Below, one piece after another: positions 1-6,118 of a stretch of 15,524 nt of DNA. Origin of the DNA: CAZBZG01 sp964496245 (lineage in GTDB: Bacteria > Planctomycetota > SZUA-567); assembly GCA_964496245.1 (NCBI GenBank), contig CAZBZG010000094.1, positions 1 to 15,524 on the forward strand. The letters run 5' to 3'. Within the stretch, counting starts at the first letter, position 1. Every line of letters begins with the position of its first letter. Both the position numbers and the translations under genes were made by a program. The notes under the pieces are model-generated. The model was given only the letters and a program-made list of their open reading frames with translations. It ran no database searches and was not told the origin of the DNA.

Positions 1-98
1 AGGACGAGTGAACAGCCTCCGATTTCGATGAAGACGCGGCGATTGTAGGCCTCGGCAGGTCAAGGCCCAAATCCCACCACATTCCCGTTTCCGCCCCG

Positions 99-129
99 CT
101 CTGCCGCGGGTACTGGAAGAACGGCAGAG
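99..129 (+). promoter_or_regulatory. inverted repeat in the leader of the exbB-like gene
   Basis: An 8-bp perfect inverted repeat, CTCTGCCG (99-106) and CGGCAGAG (122-129), with a 15-nt loop, ends just before the ribosome binding site of the downstream gene. It could be an operator or an RNA hairpin affecting translation. Nothing else in positions 1-98 is recognisable, and no clear sigma-70 promoter was seen there. Confidence 0.35.
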
Positions 130-145
130 GCGAAAGGAGGCGGAC

Positions 146-898
146 ATGGGAACGCAACGATGGTGGCGGAGCCGCGCAAACGGACGCGGCGCATGGGCGG
201 TCGTGCTGGGCGTGCTGGTGTGCGCTGCGGGAGCGGTGGGGGGCGAAGGTACAGCCGGCGTGGCTGCAGATCCGGTAGCGGGGAGCATGGCGCCAGTGGC
301 GCTCATCGCGTCGGGCGGGCTGATCGGCGGGGTTCTGGTCCTGCTGAGCGTGGTCGCGCTCGGGCTCGGGATCGAGCACGCGGTCACGCTCAAGCGCGAG
401 AAGCTCTTCCCGGAGGACGTGTTTGCGGACATCGAACGCGCGCTCGACAGCGGGGCGTACCAGGAGGCGGTGGAGATCTGCGAGAGCGAGGACTGCCTGC
501 TCACGCGCGTGGTGGGTGCGGGACTCACGCGCATGGCGAGCGGGTTCGAACGCATGCAGGAAGCCATGGCGAGCGAGGCGGACGCCCAGGCCCAGGTGCT
601 GCTGCGCAAGCTCGGCGCCATGAACCTGATCGCCGGCATCGCGCCCATGCTGGGGCTCTTCGGCACGGTCTGGGGGATGATCCAGGCCTTCCAGCAGATC
701 GCGACCGATCCGAGTCCGGGCGCACCGGAACTCGCGAGCAGCATCTACGTGGCGCTCGTGACCACGTTCCTGGGGCTCTTCGTCGCCATTCCCACGCTCG
801 CAGCCTTCAGCTTCTTCCGCAGCCGGGCGACCGGCATCCTGACCCAGGTGGGCTTGGCATCCGAGGAGATCCTCGACCGGTTCCGGCCGGTGGAGTAA
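146..898 (+). CDS. MotA/TolQ/ExbB family proton channel protein
   Basis: A 250-residue inner-membrane protein of the ExbB/TolQ/MotA family. Such proteins form the proton-conducting ring that energises outer-membrane import, envelope constriction or motility together with an ExbD/TolR/MotB partner. The start is supported by AAAGGAGG at 133-140, five bases before the ATG. Residues about 16-40 look like a signal peptide or first hydrophobic segment. A second membrane segment (about 50-75) is followed by a cytoplasmic helical stretch (KREKLFPEDVF onward). The diagnostic family block lies at about 160-185 (IAGIAPMLGLFGTVWGMI), and a last membrane segment follows (VALVTTFLGLFVAIPTLAA). The N-terminal extension with a leading hydrophobic segment is typical of ExbB-like proteins in planctomycete-type bacteria. 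No ExbD/TolR gene follows: the next 1.1 kb holds decayed genes on the other strand. The family is secure, but the specific system (Ton, Tol or gliding) cannot be assigned. Confidence 0.9.
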   Translation: MGTQRWWRSRANGRGAWAVVLGVLVCAAGAVGGEGTAGVAADPVAGSMAPVALIASGGLIGGVLVLLSVVALGLGIEHAVTLKREKLFPEDVFADIERALDSGAYQEAVEICESEDCLLTRVVGAGLTRMASGFERMQEAMASEADAQAQVLLRKLGAMNLIAGIAPMLGLFGTVWGMIQAFQQIATDPSPGAPELASSIYVALVTTFLGLFVAIPTLAAFSFFRSRATGILTQVGLASEEILDRFRPVE

Positions 899-902
899 GG
901 GC

Positions 903-917
903 CCGGTGAACCACCGG
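903..917. terminator. short hairpin between converging genes
   Basis: CCGGTG (903-908) and CACCGG (912-917) form a 6-bp stem with a 3-nt loop immediately after the exbB-like stop codon and just before the end of the converging DUF763 remnant. There is no T-tract, so termination is only an inference from position. Confidence 0.3.
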
Positions 918-925
918 CGCGCGGC

Positions 926-1382
926 TCACCCGCTGCCCCCCGTCCGCATGCTCAAGCGCCGCAGCGCGCGGCTCTTCTCCACGTCGCCCACGCGCGCGCG
1001 GCGCACCGCATCCGTGAGGATGGCGATGGATTCGTCGTAGGTCTCCCGGTCCACGGGAAAGGGCGTGCCGTCCTTGCCGCCGTGCGCGTACGCATAGTCC
1101 GCCCAGCGGCGCCGTTCCCCCGCGGGCGCGGTCGCGATAGGTTGCGAAGGATCGCGGTGCGAGGCGGGCGCGTCGTGGATGAGTTCCGCGAGCAGTGACA
1201 GGCTGCGCACCGTGGCCGGGCCCACCCCGCGCGTACCGAGCAGGGCGGCGGAGCATCTCCCGGGGGCCATAGCTGTCGACCACCGCCATGGTCACCGCGC
1301 CCGCCAGGCGCTTCATGCGCTTGAAGAGCCAGGACGGCGCCCTGCCGCCGTGGAGCGGAAGCTGGGCCGTGCGTCGCTGCAC
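926..1382 (-). pseudogene. DUF763 family protein, internally deleted and frameshifted
   Basis: The two ends of a DUF763 protein are present, but the middle is gone and the ends are in different frames. The N-terminal part starts at a GTG (1382-1380) behind GAGGAG with six-base spacing. It reads VQRRTAQLPLHGGRAPSWLF and continues through a KRMKRL...SYGPREMLRR segment, the conserved DUF763 N-terminus. Near 1240-1255 the match moves to another frame and resumes with GVGPATVRSLSLLAELI, then HGGKDGTPFPVDRETYD, the conserved DUF763 C-terminal block, ending at a TGA at 926-928. The family is usually about 370-420 residues (from memory), while the two pieces total about 150, so more than 200 residues are missing. 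The good start and ribosome binding site and the well-kept motifs suggest recent decay. DUF763 has no established function. An assembly error at about 1250 is the main alternative. Confidence 0.75.
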
Positions 1383-1520
1383 CGGGCGCTCCTCGGAGTG
1401 GGGGCGGTCGTGCTGTTCATTGATAGAGATCGGGGTGGCGGAAGTCAAGCGAGGCCGAAGCCGGCCCGGGAGGGGGCTGCGTCACGGGGCAAGACACGCT
1501 GGCGGCTTGGAGCGGATCGG

Positions 1521-2012
1521 TCACGGCCGCGACACGTCCGGCCAGGCCCCTTCGTGCGGCAGCACGCCGAATCGCACGGCCGCGGCCCCCACCTGTCCGG
1601 CGACCTCGCCCAGAGCCATGGCCGTGCCGCTCATGCGGTAGCTCGAATGGGCGGCACAGCTTCCGCTGATGCACCGGCCGGCCAGGAGCAGGCCGTCCAC
1701 GTCCTTGGCCAGCAGCGCGCCCAGGGAGATGTCGTAGGGCTGGGCCTTGAAGCCCGCGTTATCGATGCCCTTATTCTTGGCCGGGTCGAGAGAATGGATG
1801 TCCACGCCCGCAAAGACCCGGCAGGCTGCGTCCTCGTGCTTCGTGCCCTCGCGGATGTCCTCGTCCGTAACCGTGGCGCGGCCGTGGATGCGGCGGCCCT
1901 CGCGCGTGCCGATCTGGGCCGAGGTGGCGACCCGTTGGATGCGTTCCCAGGGCGGTCCCAGGCTGCGCAGAGCCGCCATCTGCCGGTGGATCGCGTCCGC
2001 GCTTTGGCTTGC
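1521..2012 (-). pseudogene. FAD-dependent oxidoreductase, C-terminal fragment (5'-truncated)
   Basis: About 160 residues match the C-terminal part of the large FAD-dependent oxidoreductases of the FAD_oxidored (Pfam PF12831) type. The matching blocks are RVATSAQIGTREGRRIHG, then AGVDIHSLDPAKNKG, then LLAKDVDGLLLAGRCISGS, AHSSYRMSGTAMALGEVAGQ and the family-typical ending GVLPHEGAW. This last block is the strand-helix that closes the FAD site. The reading frame is clean down to its TGA at 1521. The N-terminal Rossmann FAD-binding motif (GXGXXG) and the body of the enzyme are absent. Similarity stops near 2010, where the promoter and start of the divergent sulfatase lie. The frame stays open to about 2138, but that extension is antisense to sulfatase codons and does not look like the family. 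The fragment cannot bind FAD, so I call it a truncated pseudogene. Confidence 0.8.
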
Positions 2013-2036
2013 GGGCATCGACCCGCACGCTACAAT
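2009..2036 (+). promoter_or_regulatory. candidate sigma-70 promoter of the sulfatase gene
   Basis: TTGCGG (2009-2014), a 16-nt spacer and TACAAT (2031-2036) form a plausible -35/-10 pair 38 nt before the sulfatase start. The spacer holds a 5-bp inverted repeat, GCGGG (2011-2015) and CCCGC (2022-2026), a possible operator. The -35 box overlaps the broken end of the oxidoreductase fragment. Confidence 0.5.
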
Positions 2037-2073
2037 AATGGACGCCTCATTTCGCCTTCCCAAGGAGACCGCC

Positions 2074-3426
2074 ATGGCCGACACGCCCGACCGTCCGAAC
2101 ATCCTCTTCGTCTTCAGCGACCAGCAGCGCTGGGACACCTGCGGCTGCTACGGGCAGAAGCTGCCCGTGACGCCGAACCTCGACCGCATGGCGGGCGAAG
2201 GGGTCCTGTTCCAGAATGCCTTCACTTGTCAACCCGTGTGCGGACCGGCGCGTGCGGCCCTCCAGACGGGACGCTACCCCGCCCAGATCGGCTGCCAGAC
2301 CAACAACCTGCGCCTGCCCATGCATGCCAAGACCGTGGCGCACTGCCTGGGCGACCTCGGGTATGAGACCGGGTACGTGGGCAAGTGGCATCTGGCCTCC
2401 ACCGGACCCAAGGGCGGACCGGACGACTTCCGCGAGCGGGGCGTGCCGCCCCAGCGCCGCGGGGGATACCGCGACTGGTGGATCGCGTCGGACGTGCTCG
2501 AGTTCACGAGCCACAGCTACGACGGGCACATGTTCGACGCGGACGGGAACAAGGTCGAGATGCCGGGCGACCAGTACCGCGCCGACTTCGTGACCGACAA
2601 TGCCCTGGAGTTCATCAAGACCCGCACGGGCGCCCGGCCGTGGCACCTCATGGTCAGCTACATCGAGCCGCACCATCAGAACGATCACAACTGCTACGAA
2701 GGCCCGAAGGGGTCCAAGGAGCAGTGGGGCGACTACGAGGTGCCGGGGGACCTCGTGGAAACCGAGGGCGACTGGCGCGAGAACTACCCCGACTATCTCG
2801 GCTGCTGCCACAGCCTCGATCGGAACCTGGGCCGCTTTCGCGACCTGCTCGAACAGCAGGGCTTGGCCGAGAACACGCTCATCATTTACACCAGCGACCA
2901 CGGCAGCCACTTCCGCACGCGCAACAGCGAGTACAAGCGATCCTGCCACGACGGGTGCGCGCGCATCCCCATGGTCCTCTCCGGACCCGGCTTCCGCGGC
3001 AGCCGGTCGGTCGCGAGCCTGGCCAGCCTGCTCGACATTCCGAGCACAATCCTGCGCGCAGCCGGCTCGGAGCGCATGGAGAGCATGCAGGGCCGTTCCC
3101 TGCAGGACGTGGTGGAGGACGAACCCGACGACTGGCGGGAGGAAGTCTACATCCAGATCAGCGAGAGCCAGTGTGGCCGGGCCCTGCGCACGCCCAAGTG
3201 GACCTACGGGATGGACGCGCCGGACACGGACAAGGGGACGCCGTGGAGCGACCGGTACGTAGAGCAGTATCTCTATGACAACGAGGCCGATCCGCATCAG
3301 CGGGACAACCTGGTGGCCGCACCCGAACACGCGGCTGTGCGCGAGACCCTGCGCAGCACGCTCATCCGTCGCATCGTCGAAGCGGGCGAGCCCGCGCCGG
3401 AGATCGGGCCCGCGTCCGGAGCGTAG
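2074..3426 (+). CDS. sulfatase, alkaline-phosphatase superfamily (cysteine-type FGly)
   Basis: A 450-residue type I sulfatase that hydrolyses sulfate esters, probably on a carbohydrate. The start is the ATG at 2074 behind AAGGAG (2062-2067). The upstream in-frame extension is antisense to the oxidoreductase fragment and is rejected. The metal-binding N-terminal motif is PNILFVFSDQQRWDTCGCYG (residues 8-27). The active-site signature C56-G-P-A-R60, within PVCGPARAALQTG, has the cysteine that a formylglycine-generating enzyme converts. YVGKWHLAS is the conserved lysine/histidine block, and D275-H276 in YTSDHGSHF supplies further metal ligands. The C-terminal third has the usual PRALRTPKWTY-like and LYDNEADPHQRDNL blocks. 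The length is normal. No signal peptide is visible: the catalytic fold begins within the first ten residues. It therefore looks cytoplasmic, unlike most PVC-type sulfatases. No carbohydrate-related neighbour survives here, so the substrate is unknown. Confidence 0.93.
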   Translation: MADTPDRPNILFVFSDQQRWDTCGCYGQKLPVTPNLDRMAGEGVLFQNAFTCQPVCGPARAALQTGRYPAQIGCQTNNLRLPMHAKTVAHCLGDLGYETGYVGKWHLASTGPKGGPDDFRERGVPPQRRGGYRDWWIASDVLEFTSHSYDGHMFDADGNKVEMPGDQYRADFVTDNALEFIKTRTGARPWHLMVSYIEPHHQNDHNCYEGPKGSKEQWGDYEVPGDLVETEGDWRENYPDYLGCCHSLDRNLGRFRDLLEQQGLAENTLIIYTSDHGSHFRTRNSEYKRSCHDGCARIPMVLSGPGFRGSRSVASLASLLDIPSTILRAAGSERMESMQGRSLQDVVEDEPDDWREEVYIQISESQCGRALRTPKWTYGMDAPDTDKGTPWSDRYVEQYLYDNEADPHQRDNLVAAPEHAAVRETLRSTLIRRIVEAGEPAPEIGPASGA

Positions 3427-3454
3427 GTGGATGCTTCCTGCGCGTGCGAGAAGT

Positions 3455-3470
3455 GGCCCGCGCGCGGGCC
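3455..3470. terminator. 16-bp GC palindrome after the sulfatase
   Basis: GGCCCGCGCGCGGGCC is a perfect 16-bp palindrome starting 28 nt after the sulfatase stop codon. As RNA it can form a 6-bp GC stem with a CGCG loop. There is no T-run after it, so termination is plausible only by position. Confidence 0.3.
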
Positions 3471-3484
3471 GCAGGTGGAGGCGT

Positions 3485-3669
3485 GTTCGCGAGGCGCCCC
3501 AGCCAGGCGCGGAAGGGCTGGGAGCCGTCGTACCGGTGGCCAAGCGGATCCGCGCGGAGGCCATGGGGTCCTTCCTCAAGCCCCTGCCCCGCCGGCCGGG
3601 CGACAGGACCGACAATGCGTCCGGCAAGACGGAGACCGGGCCGTCCTGAAGCCCTTGCGCAGCAAGGGC
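3485..3669 (-). pseudogene. possible decayed ECF sigma factor remnant
   Basis: On the minus strand, two nearby segments in different frames resemble sigma-70 region 2 of planctomycete-type ECF sigma factors. ALAAQGLQDGPVSVLPDAL (3669 downward) recalls the usual QGLQDADAEDVTQDVL-like block. RYDGSQPFRAWLGRLAN (3535-3485) recalls the RYDPSRSFRAWLRTV-like block. The distance between them (about 40 codons) is longer than normal, and at least one frameshift is needed. The match is by eye to remembered family patterns and may be chance in GC-rich DNA. If real, it is the third broken minus-strand gene around the sulfatase. Confidence 0.25.
3651..3669. repeat. perfect hairpin, 8-bp stem
   Basis: GCCCTTGC (3651-3658), loop GCA, GCAAGGGC (3662-3669). 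It is a strong hairpin in the 445-nt gap between the sulfatase and the radical SAM gene, without a following T-tract. Its role is unknown. Confidence 0.45.
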
Positions 3670-3727
3670 CTCGGCGTTCGGCTCCGGTCGGGGCGCAGGG
3701 AACCGCCATGCGGCAAGGCTTTCCTGC

Positions 3728-3756
3728 TTGACAAGCCCCCAGCCCCTTTTTATGGT
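3728..3756 (+). promoter_or_regulatory. sigma-70 promoter of the radical SAM gene
   Basis: TTGACA (3728-3733), a 17-nt spacer and TATGGT (3751-3756) form a near-consensus promoter. Transcription would start near 3763, about 110 nt before the chosen ATG at 3872. This argues against the in-frame TTG at 3728 as a translation start, because it would lie in the -35 box. Confidence 0.7.
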
Positions 3757-3871
3757 GAAGTGTCTACTCGCTCTGGTCGATGGGCGGGAGCGTGCGCATC
3801 CGCCGGCCGAGCTCGCGATCACACGCAAGTTGCCCGTGCAGGGCGTTTCCCGAACGAGACTGGACACGCCG

Positions 3872-5755
3872 ATGACAGACCGATCCGCTCCTGCGCAAAC
3901 CGATTTTCGTCCGCCTCGCCAGTCCTGTCGCCTCCTCCTCGTCTACCCCGAGATCCCGGGCGAGACCTACTGGAGCTACGGCAAGGCGCTCTCGCTGATC
4001 GGCTGCAAGAGCCTGCTCCCGCCGCTGGGCCTGTTGACCGTGGCGAACATGCTGCCCGCGACCTGCGAGCTCCAGTTGGTGGACATGAACGTGGAGACGC
4101 TCTCCGACAAGCAGCTCGCCTGGGCGGATGCGGTCTTCGTCTCCGCCATGCTCGTGCAGAAAGACTCGTTCGAGAAGGTGGTCGAGCGGGCGCAGGCGTC
4201 GGGCACGCCAATCGTGGCCGGCGGTCCCTACCCCTCCAGCGCGTATCAGACCATTCCCGGGGTGGACCATTTCGTGATCGGCGAAGCCGAGGGCGTGCTC
4301 GACCGCTTCTGGGCGGATTTCGCCGCTGGCCGCGCCAAGAAGGCCTACGTGCGATGCCCGGACGGCAAGGACCTCGCCAAGCCCATCGCCTTCTTCGGGC
4401 CGGAGGACGTCGTGCATGTGGACGGCGAGCGGCCCGATCTTTCCGAGGCGCCCGTACCGCGGTTCGACCTGGCGCGAATGTCCGCGTACAAGTCCATGGC
4501 CGTGCAGACCTCGCGGGGATGCCCCGTGGGGTGCGAGTTCTGCGACATCTGGCGGCGCTTCGGCAAGAAGCCCCGGTACAAGCCGGTCGACCGGATCCTC
4601 GCGGAGCTCGAGCAGCTCTACGCGCTGGGCTGGCGGCGGTCGGTCTTTGTGGTGGACGACAATTTCATCGGCAATCGCAGGAAGGCCAAGGAGATCCTGT
4701 CCGCGATCGCGGACTGGCAGAAGGCCCACGGCTGTCCCTTCGACTTCTGCACGGAGGCGACCCTGACGCTGGCCGACGACGAGGAGCTTCTCGACGGCAT
4801 GCGCCGGGCGGGCTTCGACATGGTCTTCATCGGCATCGAATCGCCCGTGGAAGCGAGCCTCCAGGAGACCGGCAAGCAGATCAATACCACACGCGACATG
4901 GCCACGCGCGTCCGAGAGATCCAGCGCCACGGCATCCAGGTGACCGCAGGCTTCATCCTGGGCTTCGACAACGACCCCGAGGACGTGGGCGAGCAGATGG
5001 CGGACTGTATCAACAAGCTGGGCATTCCCACAGCCATGGTGGGTCTGCTTTTGGCCCTGCCCGAGACGAATCTCTACGAACGGCTCGAGCGGGAGGGCCG
5101 CATCCAGACCGAATCGGCCGGCAACAACACGCACGCCTTTGAGATCAATTTCCAGACGCGGCGGCCCGTGCGTCGGGTGATCGCCGACTACAAGCGATTG
5201 CTGCAGGAACTCTATCCTCCGAAGCTTACGGGGTATTTCAAGCGTTGCGCGATTCTGCGAGATCAGTGGCAGCCTTCGCCCCATCCGCAGCGGTCGCTGC
5301 GCTGGTTCGAGGTTCGGGCCTGTCTGCGGTATTTCGCGGTATTGATGCGCCGCTCCTACCGTTGGAATGCCTTGCGCTTTCTCGCAGAGACGCTATGGCG
5401 CAAGCCCGCGTTCTTCCCGGTGGCGGTGAGCCTCGGCATTCAAGGGCATCACTTCCGCACCATCACCCGCCAGGCCTTTGAGGTCGTCCACCTCACCTCG
5501 TTCTTTGCCGAACGCCTGGAGGAGTTCCAGCAACTGGCCCGCGTACACCGCGAGCTCGGCCAGCGGTCGGTGCACGACGCCCTGGATCGCCTGGCTGCGA
5601 CGCGGGAGGAGATCCTCCGCGAGGCGCGCAAGCGCTATCGCCGCGTCTCCCGCGACGCGCGACGCGCCCTGCACGGACACTACGTCGGCTTCCGCGACCA
5701 GATCGAAGACCTGTACGCCCAGACGGCGCACTCGGTGACAGCAGCGGGTGTGTGA
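3872..5755 (+). CDS. B12-binding domain radical SAM protein with DUF4070
   Basis: A 627-residue cobalamin-dependent radical SAM protein. The N-terminal part (about 25-160) is a B12-binding-type Rossmann domain (LLPPLGLLTVANMLP, LQLVDMNVETLSDKQLAWAD, PIVAGGPYPSS, VDHFVIGEAE). The radical SAM core carries the [4Fe-4S] triad C217-X3-C221-X2-C224 in TSRGCPVGCEFCDIW, followed by FVVDDNFIGNRRKAKEIL and DMVFIGIESPVEASLQETGK. AGFILGFDNDPEDV and the TGYFKRCAILRDQW-like segment mark the DUF4070-containing subfamily, which includes the hopanoid C-2 methylase HpnP among other methyltransferases. The last 150 residues form an extra arginine-rich helical region (YRRVSRDARRALHGHY). I chose the ATG at 3872 (MTDRSAPAQ) because the longer TTG form begins inside the promoter; no strong ribosome binding site precedes it. 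The gene stands alone, with its own promoter. The substrate is unknown; no hopanoid genes are visible nearby, so HpnP is not claimed. Confidence 0.88.
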   Translation: MTDRSAPAQTDFRPPRQSCRLLLVYPEIPGETYWSYGKALSLIGCKSLLPPLGLLTVANMLPATCELQLVDMNVETLSDKQLAWADAVFVSAMLVQKDSFEKVVERAQASGTPIVAGGPYPSSAYQTIPGVDHFVIGEAEGVLDRFWADFAAGRAKKAYVRCPDGKDLAKPIAFFGPEDVVHVDGERPDLSEAPVPRFDLARMSAYKSMAVQTSRGCPVGCEFCDIWRRFGKKPRYKPVDRILAELEQLYALGWRRSVFVVDDNFIGNRRKAKEILSAIADWQKAHGCPFDFCTEATLTLADDEELLDGMRRAGFDMVFIGIESPVEASLQETGKQINTTRDMATRVREIQRHGIQVTAGFILGFDNDPEDVGEQMADCINKLGIPTAMVGLLLALPETNLYERLEREGRIQTESAGNNTHAFEINFQTRRPVRRVIADYKRLLQELYPPKLTGYFKRCAILRDQWQPSPHPQRSLRWFEVRACLRYFAVLMRRSYRWNALRFLAETLWRKPAFFPVAVSLGIQGHHFRTITRQAFEVVHLTSFFAERLEEFQQLARVHRELGQRSVHDALDRLAATREEILREARKRYRRVSRDARRALHGHYVGFRDQIEDLYAQTAHSVTAAGV

Positions 5756-5789
5756 GGGAACATGCCGCGGCAGGCGGTTGCGGGCGGAG

Positions 5790-5822
5790 CGGGCAGCGCG
5801 GCCCGAATCTACTTCTTTTTCT
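5790..5822 (+). terminator. possible terminator after the radical SAM gene
   Basis: CGGGC (5790-5794), six-base loop, GCCCG (5801-5805), followed by a pyrimidine/T-rich stretch with CTTTTTCTT at about 5814-5822. It lies 34 nt after the radical SAM stop codon, between converging genes. The T-rich stretch doubles as the polylysine-coding end of the small basic gene on the other strand. The stem is short. Confidence 0.35.
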
Positions 5823-5904
5823 TCTGTCTCCGGCGGTTCATGCGCTTGCGTCGGCCTTCCTTGCGCCGCCGTCGACTCTTGTTGTGTGTGGCCTTCCGGC
5901 TCAT
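5809..5904 (-). CDS. 31-residue highly basic small protein
   Basis: A short gene encoding 31 residues that begin MSRKATHNKSRRRRKEGRRK and end in a QKKKK tail. About two thirds of the residues are Arg or Lys. The ATG (5904-5902) has an excellent ribosome binding site, AAAAGGAG with seven-base spacing, and a promoter close upstream (5930-5957), so this looks like a real gene. The composition resembles small ribosome-associated proteins such as bTHX, bL36/bL34-like proteins or the AURKAIP1/COX24 (DUF1713) family, but I cannot align it convincingly to any of them. An RNA-binding, probably ribosomal, role is inferred from composition only. It converges on the radical SAM gene and diverges from the aldolase gene. 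Confidence 0.65.
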   Translation of the reverse strand: MSRKATHNKSRRRRKEGRRKRMNRRRQKKKK

Positions 5905-5929
5905 GCACGGGCTCCTTTTGGTCGGGCCC

Positions 5930-5962
5930 ATCATAGGGAATTCTCCCCGATTCTCAATCGGG
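5930..5962 (-). promoter_or_regulatory. promoter and overlapping hairpin of the small basic gene
   Basis: Read on the minus strand, TTGAGA (5957-5952), a 16-nt spacer and TATGAT (5935-5930) form a good sigma-70 promoter, giving a leader of about 20 nt. The -35 box sits inside a perfect inverted repeat, CCCGATT (5946-5952) and AATCGGG (5956-5962) with a CTC loop, which could be an operator. Confidence 0.6.
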
Positions 5963-6033
5963 AAAATGGCCGGCACGCGCATTTTTTTTCTGGGCGCTGC
6001 GGGGCCGTCCTCGCCCATCACCCAAAAAAGGAC

Positions 6034-6062
6034 TTGCCGCCGAACCGGACTGCCGCTAGACT
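6034..6062 (+). promoter_or_regulatory. candidate promoter of the aldolase gene
   Basis: TTGCCG (6034-6039), a 17-nt spacer and TAGACT (6057-6062) lie 56 nt before the aldolase start. The match is moderate and the spacing ideal. Confidence 0.5.
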
Positions 6063-6118
6063 GCGGCGACACTGTGTGTCCGTCCCCGTGAGGGGAACTT
6101 TTGTGGAAAGGAGCCCCA

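Noticed and set aside
2047..3867. Long minus-strand open frame (606 codons) opposite the sulfatase
   Set aside because: It is the antisense shadow of the sulfatase, which has clear catalytic motifs. Only its extreme 5' part, outside the sulfatase, was considered separately as a possible sigma factor remnant.
3728..3871. TTG at 3728 as start of the radical SAM protein
   Set aside because: It lies inside the TTGACA -35 box, and the added residues do not resemble the family. The ATG at 3872 precedes the domain start.
3764..5284. Minus-strand open frame (506 codons) opposite the radical SAM gene
   Set aside because: It is a His/Asp/Leu-rich shadow translation with no recognisable domain, while the opposite strand has an intact CX3CX2C motif.
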